A model generated the notes under the pieces. It saw only the letters and a list, made by a program, of their open reading frames with translations, was not told where the DNA came from and searched no databases. Of a stretch of 36,011 nt of DNA, positions 23,210 through 28,585 are shown piece after piece. Location: IMG/VR virus record IMGVR_UViG_3300044695_003609, positions 1-36,011 of that record; one strand, 5' to 3'. Position numbers and translations under genes: made by a program. The first letter of the stretch is position 1. Every line of letters begins with the position of its first letter. Source of the stretch: a virus.

Positions 23210-23285
23210 ATCAGTTGCTCCATATCAGGCACTAGCGCCAATGCTGGCCAGCGTTGGGGTGCGCTGGCCAGTGAGGGCGTTAGTG
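23210..23285 (-). promoter_or_regulatory. Gap with GCTGGCCAG repeats after the clamp gene
   Basis: A 76-base gap between clamp stop and next start. It holds two copies of GCTGGCCAG (23243-23251 and 23263-23271), each nearly self-complementary, able to pair as a hairpin around a G-rich loop. It may act as a partial attenuator or processing site downstream of the clamp. Confidence 0.35.
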
Positions 23286-23864
23286 TCAGCCTGCCATGGC
23301 CGATCGGGCGGCCCACGCATCGCACGGATCCGTGTGCCCCGATCGGATCGGCATCAGCACGGCGAAAGCATCATCGCAGGTGGGGAAAGTCACGCCAGCC
23401 GGGCTTTCGCCGTTATGGTGGATATGCGCAGACAGGACAGGCTTGCCGCGGCCAAACAGGATCTCGCCAATCTTGCCCATATCGGCCACATAGGCGGGAT
23501 TGAATTGCGCCGTTTCACCGGACAATTCGGTCGGCACCGCGCGCCGCCAATCGGGGAAAATGCCGTCGATCGGCTGGCACAAGATGCTGCCCACGCGATC
23601 GGGCGCGATTGTGATCGTCTCGGCCTTGTAGCCGGTCAACGCGCGCTTAAGCACGTCGCGGCAGATAATCCAGCCGTCAAAGGCGGGAACGTCGGCTAGG
23701 TCGATCTTGCCGCAGAACAGGCGGTGGCCATCGGTCGAAACGATGAACCCCTTCGGATCCACGTAAACGCCGTTCAGATAATAGCGCACCTTTTCGGTCG
23801 ATGCGCAAAGCAGCGCGGCCTTGAGAGTGGCGGTCGGCACTTCGATTGCGGTGGTGGTGGTCAT
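23286..23864 (-). CDS. Beta sliding clamp (DnaN)-like protein, two domains
   Basis: A 192-residue protein; ATG 23864 has GGAGCAAACAGAC upstream. It carries DnaN-type signatures: KVRYYLNGVYVDPKGFIVST followed by DGHRL (the 'RYYLNG...ATDGHRL' start of clamp domain II), DGIFPDWRRAVPTE (the 'FPDYRRVLP' entry to domain III), AQFNPAYVADMGK, and a C-terminal FAVLMPIR like the DnaN end MPMRL. Bacterial clamps have three domains and about 366 residues; here domain I is missing. The ring would therefore need three protomers to have six domains. It likely tethers the phage or host polymerase to DNA. Confidence 0.85.
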   Translation of the reverse strand: MTTTTAIEVPTATLKAALLCASTEKVRYYLNGVYVDPKGFIVSTDGHRLFCGKIDLADVPAFDGWIICRDVLKRALTGYKAETITIAPDRVGSILCQPIDGIFPDWRRAVPTELSGETAQFNPAYVADMGKIGEILFGRGKPVLSAHIHHNGESPAGVTFPTCDDAFAVLMPIRSGHTDPCDAWAARSAMAG

Positions 23865-23893
23865 GTCTGTTTGCTCCAGTGTTGGTGTTGGGG

Positions 23894-23965
23894 TTAGTTG
23901 GCGCGATACGCGGCGACGAAACACATTGCCGCGACCACGAGGATGATGAAGGCTTCAAAGGGCAT
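23894..23965 (-). CDS. 23-residue membrane peptide
   Basis: A short frame, ATG 23965, ending TAA, between the clamp gene and the next small gene, which it overlaps by 11 bases. The peptide is a single hydrophobic helix (PFEAFIILVVAAMCFVAAYR). Similar to the 25-residue peptide at 24357-24434 in size and character. Small-membrane-protein status is inferred from context. Confidence 0.42.
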   Translation of the reverse strand: MPFEAFIILVVAAMCFVAAYRAN

Positions 23966-24110
23966 GGGTTTGCGCAAAGAACGGCGTGTAGGCCTTGCAG
24001 TTGATTGCCAGCGCAGTGGCGGCGGCCTCGGCGGCGCTGGTGTATGCGCGCGTCAGGTGATGGACAGGCGCGCCAGTGTCGATGCGATAGATGCGGACTT
24101 CGTAAGTCAT
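23955..24110 (-). CDS. 51-residue protein, unknown
   Basis: A 51-residue protein; ATG 24110 has the shared leader GGAGCAAACGACC. The sequence (TYEVRIYRIDTGAPVHHLTR, then AYTSAAEAAATALAINCKAY) is a beta-beta-alpha unit of a kind seen in small phage proteins with a 'Y.VRIYR.DTG' start. Function unknown. Confidence 0.72.
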   Translation of the reverse strand: MTYEVRIYRIDTGAPVHHLTRAYTSAAEAAATALAINCKAYTPFFAQTHAL

Positions 24111-24162
24111 GGTCGTTTGCTCCGGTGTGTTGCCGGGCGGTGTGCGCCGCCCGGCGGGTTGG

Positions 24163-24333
24163 TTAGGCGAACCGCGCGCGGACTTGTCCCGCGTCAAGGT
24201 AATCGTGGCGGCGGAGAAACGCGGCCTTGGCATCCTTGCAGGTGCGCGACCACGTGGTGCTGCAATAGTATTGCCAGACTCCGCGGGTGCGGTTCAAAAG
24301 GTAAATGTCGATCTTGCGGTTGTCGATTTTCAT
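24163..24333 (-). CDS. 56-residue protein, unknown
   Basis: A 56-residue basic protein; ATG 24333 has the shared leader GGAGCAAACGACC at ideal spacing. The sequence (KIDNRKIDIYLLNRTRGVWQ, then YYCSTTWSRTCKDAKAAFLR) follows the plan of the 51-residue neighbour (strand, strand, helix with 'KDAKAAFL'), so the two may be distant paralogues. Function unknown. Confidence 0.7.
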   Translation of the reverse strand: MKIDNRKIDIYLLNRTRGVWQYYCSTTWSRTCKDAKAAFLRRHDYLDAGQVRARFA

Positions 24334-24356
24334 GGTCGTTTGCTCCGTGTTGGTGA

Positions 24357-24434
24357 TTAGAGGGGGCGGATTGCGTCGAACACCATAAAGGCGAGCAGTG
24401 CGAGGAAACCGGCGAGGGAAAGCAGTATGTCTAT
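24357..24434 (-). CDS. 25-residue membrane peptide with apparent ATA start
   Basis: Behind a copy of the shared leader (GGAGCAAAACGAC) the expected start codon reads ATA instead of ATG at 24434-24432. The frame codes for a hydrophobic helix (DILLSLAGFLALLAFMVFDA then IRPL) and ends TAA. Either ATA is used as a rare start, or the gene has lost its start. It would be the first gene of the leftward block. Confidence 0.35.
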   Translation of the reverse strand: MDILLSLAGFLALLAFMVFDAIRPL

Positions 24435-24463
24435 GTCGTTTTGCTCCGATTGGCGGTTGCTGT

Positions 24464-24500
24464 TGAACCCTCATATGAACCCTCAAATGCACCCTGTCAA
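24464..24500 (-). promoter_or_regulatory. Leftward promoter overlapping 12-bp tandem repeats
   Basis: On the minus strand a perfect -35 box TTGACA (24500-24495) is followed by three 12-base repeats (24488-24499, 24476-24487, 24464-24475 on the plus strand: TGCACCCTGTCA, TGAACCCTCAAA, TGAACCCTCATA). The -10 would fall on CATATG about 17 bases on, within the repeats. The repeats at -35 to -10 look like operators. It can drive the whole leftward block beginning at 24434. Confidence 0.6.
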
Positions 24501-24553
24501 CATAAAAAGTGTGACAGAAAGAGAAAAAAGATCGCTTGCCAGCGCCGCGCAGG

Positions 24554-24585
24554 TTTGATAAAGCGACAGCCGTCGCTTTATCAAA
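24554..24585. repeat. Perfect 14-bp inverted repeat
   Basis: Arms TTTGATAAAGCGAC (24554-24567) and its exact complement (24572-24585) are separated by AGCC. On neither strand is it followed by a T-run at the right distance, so it is more likely a protein-binding or origin stem than a terminator. Confidence 0.8.
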
Positions 24586-24621
24586 AAGCGGTTGGGCAAC
24601 CCTTGGCAATCTGCCAGTGCT

Positions 24622-24641
24622 GAATTGCCCAGAATTGCCCA
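24622..24641. repeat. 10-bp tandem repeat GAATTGCCCA x2
   Basis: Two exact adjacent copies of GAATTGCCCA. The core TTGCCCA recurs in two further clusters at 24882-24908 and 25062-25088 in the same orientation. Confidence 0.7.
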
Positions 24642-24836
24642 TGGTTGTCGCACAATCTGTTTCCTTACTTACATGAGTGTCAGTAAGGCGAACCTTCAAT
24701 AGGTGTTTTGGGCGGAATTCTAGGTCATGGCGCGGCATCGAAAGCGCCCAGCGAAAAAGCGCCCGCGATCAAGGGTTTCCCTATCTGATTGGCTATCTAG
24801 GCTATTGATTGTAGTTTTCCAGGATTTTTGTAGTTG

Positions 24837-24853
24837 TTAAGAATGGTTCTTAA
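24837..24853. repeat. Short palindrome TTAAGAA-TGG-TTCTTAA
   Basis: A perfect 7-bp inverted repeat with a 3-base centre in the most AT-rich part of the control region. It could be an operator or a melting site. Confidence 0.5.
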
Positions 24854-24881
24854 GTAGAAGAATTTAGGGCAATTGAAAACG

Positions 24882-24908
24882 GATGACCCAGATTGCCCAG
24901 ATGACCCA
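24882..24908. repeat. 9-bp tandem repeat, three copies
   Basis: GATGACCCA, GATTGCCCA, GATGACCCA in direct tandem. Same core as the clusters at 24622 and 25062. Confidence 0.7.
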
Positions 24909-25061
24909 GCGCCACCAAACTTGAACCAGTTTTGGTTCGGTCGCCCCGGGGCGCATTTTGCCCTGGCCTTTCGTTCGCGTTCTGTTCCTTATTGTAATAA
25001 TGTTGCGCAGCCAGCCGGGCGTTTGCGCAATGGGCGCGCGCATCCGCGCCAGCCGAATGTG

Positions 25062-25088
25062 TGCTGCCCAGATTGCCCAGACTGCCCA
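25062..25088. repeat. 9-bp tandem repeat, three copies
   Basis: TGCTGCCCA, GATTGCCCA, GACTGCCCA in direct tandem. Together with the two other clusters this gives eight iteron-like units within about 470 bases, all in one orientation. Confidence 0.7.
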
Positions 25089-25145
25089 GCCAAAAGGTCA
25101 AAGCCAGCGCCGCGCAGCGCAGCGTTTTTTGCTGCAATGCAGCAT

Positions 25146-25188
25146 GGAGGGAGGGGGGGGTGGGGCCGGCGGGGGCGTGACTGTCACG
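25146..25188. repeat. G-rich tract and adjoining palindrome
   Basis: Bases 25146-25175 on the plus strand contain several G-runs (two, three, eight, four, two and five G) that could fold as a G-quadruplex. Next to it CGTGAC-T-GTCACG (25176-25188) is a perfect 6-bp palindrome with a one-base centre. Both lie upstream of the terminase small subunit gene. Confidence 0.5.
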
Positions 25189-25245
25189 GGCACGGACCGC
25201 AAACAATTTTTTTATTTTTGAAAAATTGCAAACCCGACCGAAACA

Positions 25246-25260
25246 TATTATCGTGCGGCC
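25246..25260 (+). promoter_or_regulatory. -10-like box at the terminase genes, near-leaderless start
   Basis: TATTAT (25246-25251) ends nine bases before ATG 25261. No Shine-Dalgarno is visible between them, so if this -10 is used the mRNA would begin almost at the ATG. A -35 at standard distance is poor (TTGAAA lies 22 bases upstream). Confidence 0.4.
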
Positions 25261-25719
25261 ATGACCTTCTACTCACTGCCATTCACGCCCGAGCGCGTCG
25301 AAGCCACTGAGGCGCGTCTGGAAGCCATCTATGAAGCGGCCAAGTACGGCCTGAAGGGCGACAGCCTCGCGCTCAAGGCTGGCCTGACCCCGGCGCAGTA
25401 TCGCCGGCTGCAAGAGTTCGACCCGTTGGTCGAGATGGCCGAACTCAAGGGCCGCGCCGATGGCGAATGGATGGCGGCCAAGACGCTGCACGACGCGGCG
25501 GCCGACGGCGACGCTAAGGCCGCGCTCGACATCCTCAAGCACAGCCACGGCTGGGTGGCCAAGCAGCAGGTTGACGTGAACATCGACCAGCAGATTAGCG
25601 TGCTCGGCGCGCTGGAGCGCGCGCAGACCCGCGTGATAGAGGGTATCTACACGCAGGTAGATGCGCTAGAAGACCTAAGCAAACAGACGGAGACGGTCGA
25701 TGCGCAACGCGATGAATAG
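25261..25719 (+). CDS. Putative terminase small subunit
   Basis: A 152-residue protein at the head of the late operon, two genes before the large terminase. Residues about 20-55 (ARLEAIYEAAKYGLKGDSLA then LKAGLTPAQYRRLQEFDP) look like a helix-turn-helix of the small terminase type; the middle (MAAKTLHDAAADGDAKAALD, HSHGWVAKQQ) and the final helix (about 115-150) match the usual oligomerisation and C-terminal regions. It would recognise the packaging site and stimulate TerL. The start lacks a Shine-Dalgarno sequence. Confidence 0.75.
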   Translation: MTFYSLPFTPERVEATEARLEAIYEAAKYGLKGDSLALKAGLTPAQYRRLQEFDPLVEMAELKGRADGEWMAAKTLHDAAADGDAKAALDILKHSHGWVAKQQVDVNIDQQISVLGALERAQTRVIEGIYTQVDALEDLSKQTETVDAQRDE

Positions 25720-26119
25720 CGGCTTTCTGGCCTCCTACCTGCCGCCCGAGGGTGGCGGCCCGGCGATGGTGCAGATGAGCCGTCCCGACATCTACGGCGG
25801 CACTGAGTTCGGCGGGGGCGGCGGCTTTGCGGCGCCGTCCTATAGCCCGCCGCCGGCGCCTCCATTCGCGCCATCGTTCGCCCCTTCGTTCGCGCCGTCG
25901 GCGCCGCCGATGACGGGCGGTATGGGCATGTACCGGCCGCCGTTCCGCGGCATGGGAGGCATGGGCATGACGGCCATCGACGAGCCGCAGCGCGGGCCGG
26001 TCAACTTCATGGCGCAGCAGTTCGGCGCCCCGCGCAGCCGCGGCTACAGCGCCTACGGCTCCTACAGCGGCCTCAACCCTTTCGGCGGCGGGTTTAACCC
26101 CTACGACCGGATGTTCTGA
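25700..26119 (+). CDS. Gly/Pro/Met-rich low-complexity protein between terminase genes
   Basis: A 139-residue protein overlapping TerS by 20 bases and TerL by one (TGATG). GGAG at 25689-25692 serves ATG 25700. The sequence is low-complexity: Gly runs (EFGGGGGF), Pro/Ala repeats (FAPSFAPSFAPSAPP), Met/Gly repeats (TGGMGMYRPP and RGMGGMGM), and an aromatic Gly/Ser/Tyr end (SRGYSAYGSYSGLNPFGGG). It is probably disordered. Function unknown; location suggests a packaging or virion role. Confidence 0.72.
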   Translation: MRNAMNSGFLASYLPPEGGGPAMVQMSRPDIYGGTEFGGGGGFAAPSYSPPPAPPFAPSFAPSFAPSAPPMTGGMGMYRPPFRGMGGMGMTAIDEPQRGPVNFMAQQFGAPRSRGYSAYGSYSGLNPFGGGFNPYDRMF

Positions 26120-27654
26120 TGCAGCAGCCAATCTACTCAGCGCAAGACGAGATGGAGATCATGGCGCGGCTGTGGTCTCCGACAATCAAAGACGACCCAC
26201 TGGCGTTCGTGCTGCTGGCATTCCCGTGGCGCGAACAGGGCACACCGCTGGAACACTTCGACGGGCCGCGCCGCTGGCAGCGCAACATCCTCGCCGACCT
26301 GCGCGACCACATCAAAGCGAACCACGGCCGCATCGACTTCGAGACCTTCCGCATGGCTGTGGCCTCAGGGCGCGGGATCGGCAAGTCGGCCCTCGTCTCG
26401 TGGTTGGTGATCTGGATGCTGTCCACGCGCATCGGCGGGTCGGTCATCGTGTCGGCCAACTCCGAGGCGCAGCTACGCTCGGTCACGTGGGCGGAGATTA
26501 CCAAGTGGCTGGCGATGTCGCTCAACAGCCACTGGTTCGAGATCGCCGCGACGCGCATCATGCCGGCCAAGTGGCTGACGGAGATCGTCGAGAAAGACCT
26601 CAAGAAAGGCACGCGCTACTGGTCCATCGAAGGGCGGCTGTGGTCGGAAGAAAACCCCGACGCCTACGCCGGTCTGCACAACCACGACGGCGTCATGCTG
26701 GTGTTCGACGAAGCCAGCGGTATCCCCGACAGCATCTGGTCGGTGGCGGACGGCTTCTTCACCGAGAACACGCCGCACCGCTTCCATCTGGCGTTCTCCA
26801 ACCCGCGACGTAACACCGGGTACTTCTACGAGACGTTCAACTCCAAGCGCAACTTCTGGCGCACCAAGAACATCGACGCGCGCGAAGTGGAGGGGACGGA
26901 CAAGAACCTCTATCAGCGCATCATCGACGAGTACGGATCAGACAGCTATCAGGCCAACGTCGAGGTCTACGGCCAGTTTCCCAGCGAAGGCGACGACCAG
27001 TTCATCGCGGTCAACGTGGTGGACGACGCCATGCGCCGGCCCAAGTACAAGGACGCCAGCGCGCCGATCACCATCGGCGTCGATCCGGCGCGGTTCGGCT
27101 CGGACGCCACCGTCATCGCCATACGGCAGGGGCGCGACATCATCGCGCTGAAACGGCACCGGGGCGCGGACACGATGGAAGTGGTCGGGCACGTCATCGA
27201 CGCTATAGAGGAATACAAGCCGGCGTTGGTGTGCGTCGATGAAGGCGGTTTGGGGGCCGGCGTCGTAGACCGGCTCAAGGAGCAGCGGTACAAGATCAGG
27301 GGCGTCAACTTCGGCAACAAGGCGCAGAAGCAGCTCATGTACGGCAACAAGCGCGCCGAGATGTGGGGCGCCATGCGCGACTGGCTCAAGGACGCCTCGC
27401 TGCCTGAGGATCGCTTTCTGAAGACCGACCTCATCGGGCCGCGCGTCAAGCCCGACAGCAAGGGTACGCTGTTCCTCGAAAGCAAGAAGGACATGAAGTC
27501 GCGCGGGCTGGCATCGCCTGACGCGGCCGACGCCATCGCGCTCACATTTGCCTTCCCGGTGGCCTCACGCGAGTTTCGTGCCGACCGCGTTGACAGAAAG
27601 CCCATGCGAGGGTATTCTTCGGCCGGTGTATCTACAAGTTGGATGGGCAGCTAA
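26119..27654 (+). CDS. terL: Terminase large subunit
   Basis: A 511-residue DNA-packaging motor protein. The ATPase domain has Walker A ASGRGIGKS (residues 82-90), Walker B VMLVFDEAS (Asp197, Glu198), and the coupling region around FHLAFSNPRRNTG. The C-terminal RNase H-like nuclease has the first acidic residue in TIGVDPARFGSDATV (Asp322), the second in VCVDEGGLGAGV, and the last in ASPDAADAIAL. The enzyme pumps DNA into the prohead through the portal and cuts concatemers. It starts in overlap with the previous stop. Confidence 0.96.
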   Translation: MQQPIYSAQDEMEIMARLWSPTIKDDPLAFVLLAFPWREQGTPLEHFDGPRRWQRNILADLRDHIKANHGRIDFETFRMAVASGRGIGKSALVSWLVIWMLSTRIGGSVIVSANSEAQLRSVTWAEITKWLAMSLNSHWFEIAATRIMPAKWLTEIVEKDLKKGTRYWSIEGRLWSEENPDAYAGLHNHDGVMLVFDEASGIPDSIWSVADGFFTENTPHRFHLAFSNPRRNTGYFYETFNSKRNFWRTKNIDAREVEGTDKNLYQRIIDEYGSDSYQANVEVYGQFPSEGDDQFIAVNVVDDAMRRPKYKDASAPITIGVDPARFGSDATVIAIRQGRDIIALKRHRGADTMEVVGHVIDAIEEYKPALVCVDEGGLGAGVVDRLKEQRYKIRGVNFGNKAQKQLMYGNKRAEMWGAMRDWLKDASLPEDRFLKTDLIGPRVKPDSKGTLFLESKKDMKSRGLASPDAADAIALTFAFPVASREFRADRVDRKPMRGYSSAGVSTSWMGS

Positions 27655-27657
27655 AGC

Positions 27658-27924
27658 ATGGCCGACAAGCGCAAGTCAGTGTCGCTGGCCGTCGGGCGCG
27701 GCGAAAAGCTGCCCGTATCTAAGGGCGCGGGGCTGACGGCCAAGGGCCGGGCCAAGTATAACGCCGCCACGGGCAGCAAACTCAAGGCGCCGGCGCCCAA
27801 CCCCAAGACCAAGGCCGATGCGGCCCGTAAGAAGTCGTTCTGCGCCCGTATGGGTGCCGTTGCAGCCAAGGCTAAGGACGGCGAACGCGCCCGTGCTAGC
27901 CTCAAGCGGTGGAAATGCTCATGA
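27658..27924 (+). CDS. Small basic protein, DUF6321-like
   Basis: An 88-residue Lys/Ala/Arg-rich protein. The stretch GAGLTAKGRAKYNAATGSKL followed by KAPAPNPKTKADAARKKSFC and RMGAVAAKAKDGERARASLK is a recognised phage family (DUF6321 from memory), with conserved 'GLT.KGR.KYN..TGS.L' and 'RKKSFCARM'. It is often found near terminase and portal genes; role not established. It is coupled to the next gene by an ATGA overlap. Confidence 0.85.
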   Translation: MADKRKSVSLAVGRGEKLPVSKGAGLTAKGRAKYNAATGSKLKAPAPNPKTKADAARKKSFCARMGAVAAKAKDGERARASLKRWKCS

Positions 27925-28082
27925 AGCCCGGTCTCTACGCCAACATTCACGCCAAACGCGAGCGCATCAAGGCCGGATCGGGCGAAAAAATGCGCAAACC
28001 GGGCACCAAGGGCGCCCCGACCGCCAAGGCGTTCCGCGAGAGCGCCAAAACTGCTAAAAAACCCACCAAGAAAGGCAAATAA
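27921..28082 (+). CDS. 53-residue lysine-rich protein (KPGLYANIHAKR type)
   Basis: A small gene beginning in ATGA overlap with the previous stop. The sequence (KPGLYANIHAKRERIKAGSG, then EKMRKPGTKGAPTAKAFRES and a polylysine-rich end) is a common phage pattern: 'GLY.NI..KR.RI..GSGEKMRKPG.KGAPT...F..SAKTAKK'. It is very basic and may bind DNA or a head protein. The next ATG follows its stop directly (TAAATG). Confidence 0.8.
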   Translation: MKPGLYANIHAKRERIKAGSGEKMRKPGTKGAPTAKAFRESAKTAKKPTKKGK

Positions 28083-28439
28083 ATGGCCAAGCCGTTCCTC
28101 CGCGTCCGTCTCGACAAGCCGATGGCGGCCAAGCCAGCCCCCAAGTCGCCCAAAATCGCGCCCAAGGGCGCCGCAAAGCCGGCTCCGAAGCCCATGCCGC
28201 TGGTCAAGCCCGCTGCCAAGGCCGCCGCGTCGGCCATCGACCGCGCTAACCGCGCTCAAGCGATGGAAGCCCGTGAGGCCCGCATGGTGGGCGTTGGCGC
28301 CAAGTCGCCTGCGGCCAAGATGAAGGCCACTGCGGCCGAAGCAGCGGCCATCGACCGCGCCAACCGTGCGCAGGCCCGCGAAGCGCAGATCATCCGCACC
28401 ACCGTGCGCGAGCGCACCACGCCGCCGAAGAAGAAGTAA
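28083..28439 (+). CDS. Lys/Ala/Pro-rich repetitive protein
   Basis: A 118-residue very basic protein starting immediately after the previous TAA. Residues 14-47 alternate Lys, Pro and Ala (AAKPAPKSPKIAPKGAAKPA then PKPMPLVKPAAKAA), reminiscent of histone H1 tails. It has an internal repeat, AIDRANRAQAMEAREARMVG and AIDRANRAQAREAQIIRTTV, 37 residues apart. Could condense or bind nucleic acid. No family recognised. Confidence 0.75.
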   Translation: MAKPFLRVRLDKPMAAKPAPKSPKIAPKGAAKPAPKPMPLVKPAAKAAASAIDRANRAQAMEAREARMVGVGAKSPAAKMKATAAEAAAIDRANRAQAREAQIIRTTVRERTTPPKKK

Positions 28440-28440
28440 G

Positions 28441-28581
28441 ATGCCGCTCGTCAAATCGACCAGCAAGGCTGCGTTCCGCAAGAACATTAAGGCCGAGATC
28501 AAGGCTGGAAAGCCGCAGAAGCAGGCCGTGGCCATCGCCTACAGCGTGAAGCGCCAAGCGGCCAAGAAGGGCAAAAAGTAG
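28441..28581 (+). CDS. 46-residue basic phage protein (KSTSKAAFRKNIKAE type)
   Basis: A short gene, start ATG 28441 right after the previous stop. The sequence PLVKSTSKAAFRKNIKAEIK followed by AGKPQKQAVAIAYSVKRQAA is a very widespread phage pattern ('S...F..N...E..AGKPQ.QA.AIAY..KR'), of unknown function. It is the last of four small basic genes before the portal. Confidence 0.85.
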   Translation: MPLVKSTSKAAFRKNIKAEIKAGKPQKQAVAIAYSVKRQAAKKGKK

Positions 28582-28585
28582 CATC

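Larger units (their letters stand above)
24435..25260. other. Non-coding control region, candidate origin
   Basis: About 826 bases without a credible gene, between the leftward accessory block and the rightward terminase genes. It is richer in A and T than the rest between 24650 and 24880, and carries a leftward promoter, tandem and inverted repeats, and a G-rich tract (each listed separately). Open frames crossing it have poor composition and no ribosome-binding sites. A replication origin and the main early/late promoters would be expected in such a region. Confidence 0.6.

Noticed and set aside
23210-23225. Five-codon upstream frame MEQLI overlapping the start at 23209
   Set aside because: It is made by the shared GGAGCAA leader happening to follow AT; too short to support as a regulatory peptide.
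24622-25088. CRISPR-like array suggested by repeated short units
   Set aside because: Units are 9-10 bases and directly adjacent, with no spacers of regular length and no cas genes.
24850-25206. Minus-strand open frame (118 residues) across the control region
   Set aside because: Its LGNLG-type repeats are just the 9-bp DNA repeats read through; no good ribosome-binding site and no family resemblance.
24435-25260. tRNA or other structured RNA gene in the control region
   Set aside because: I found no cloverleaf with acceptor stem and CCA-like end; the visible pairings are simple inverted repeats.
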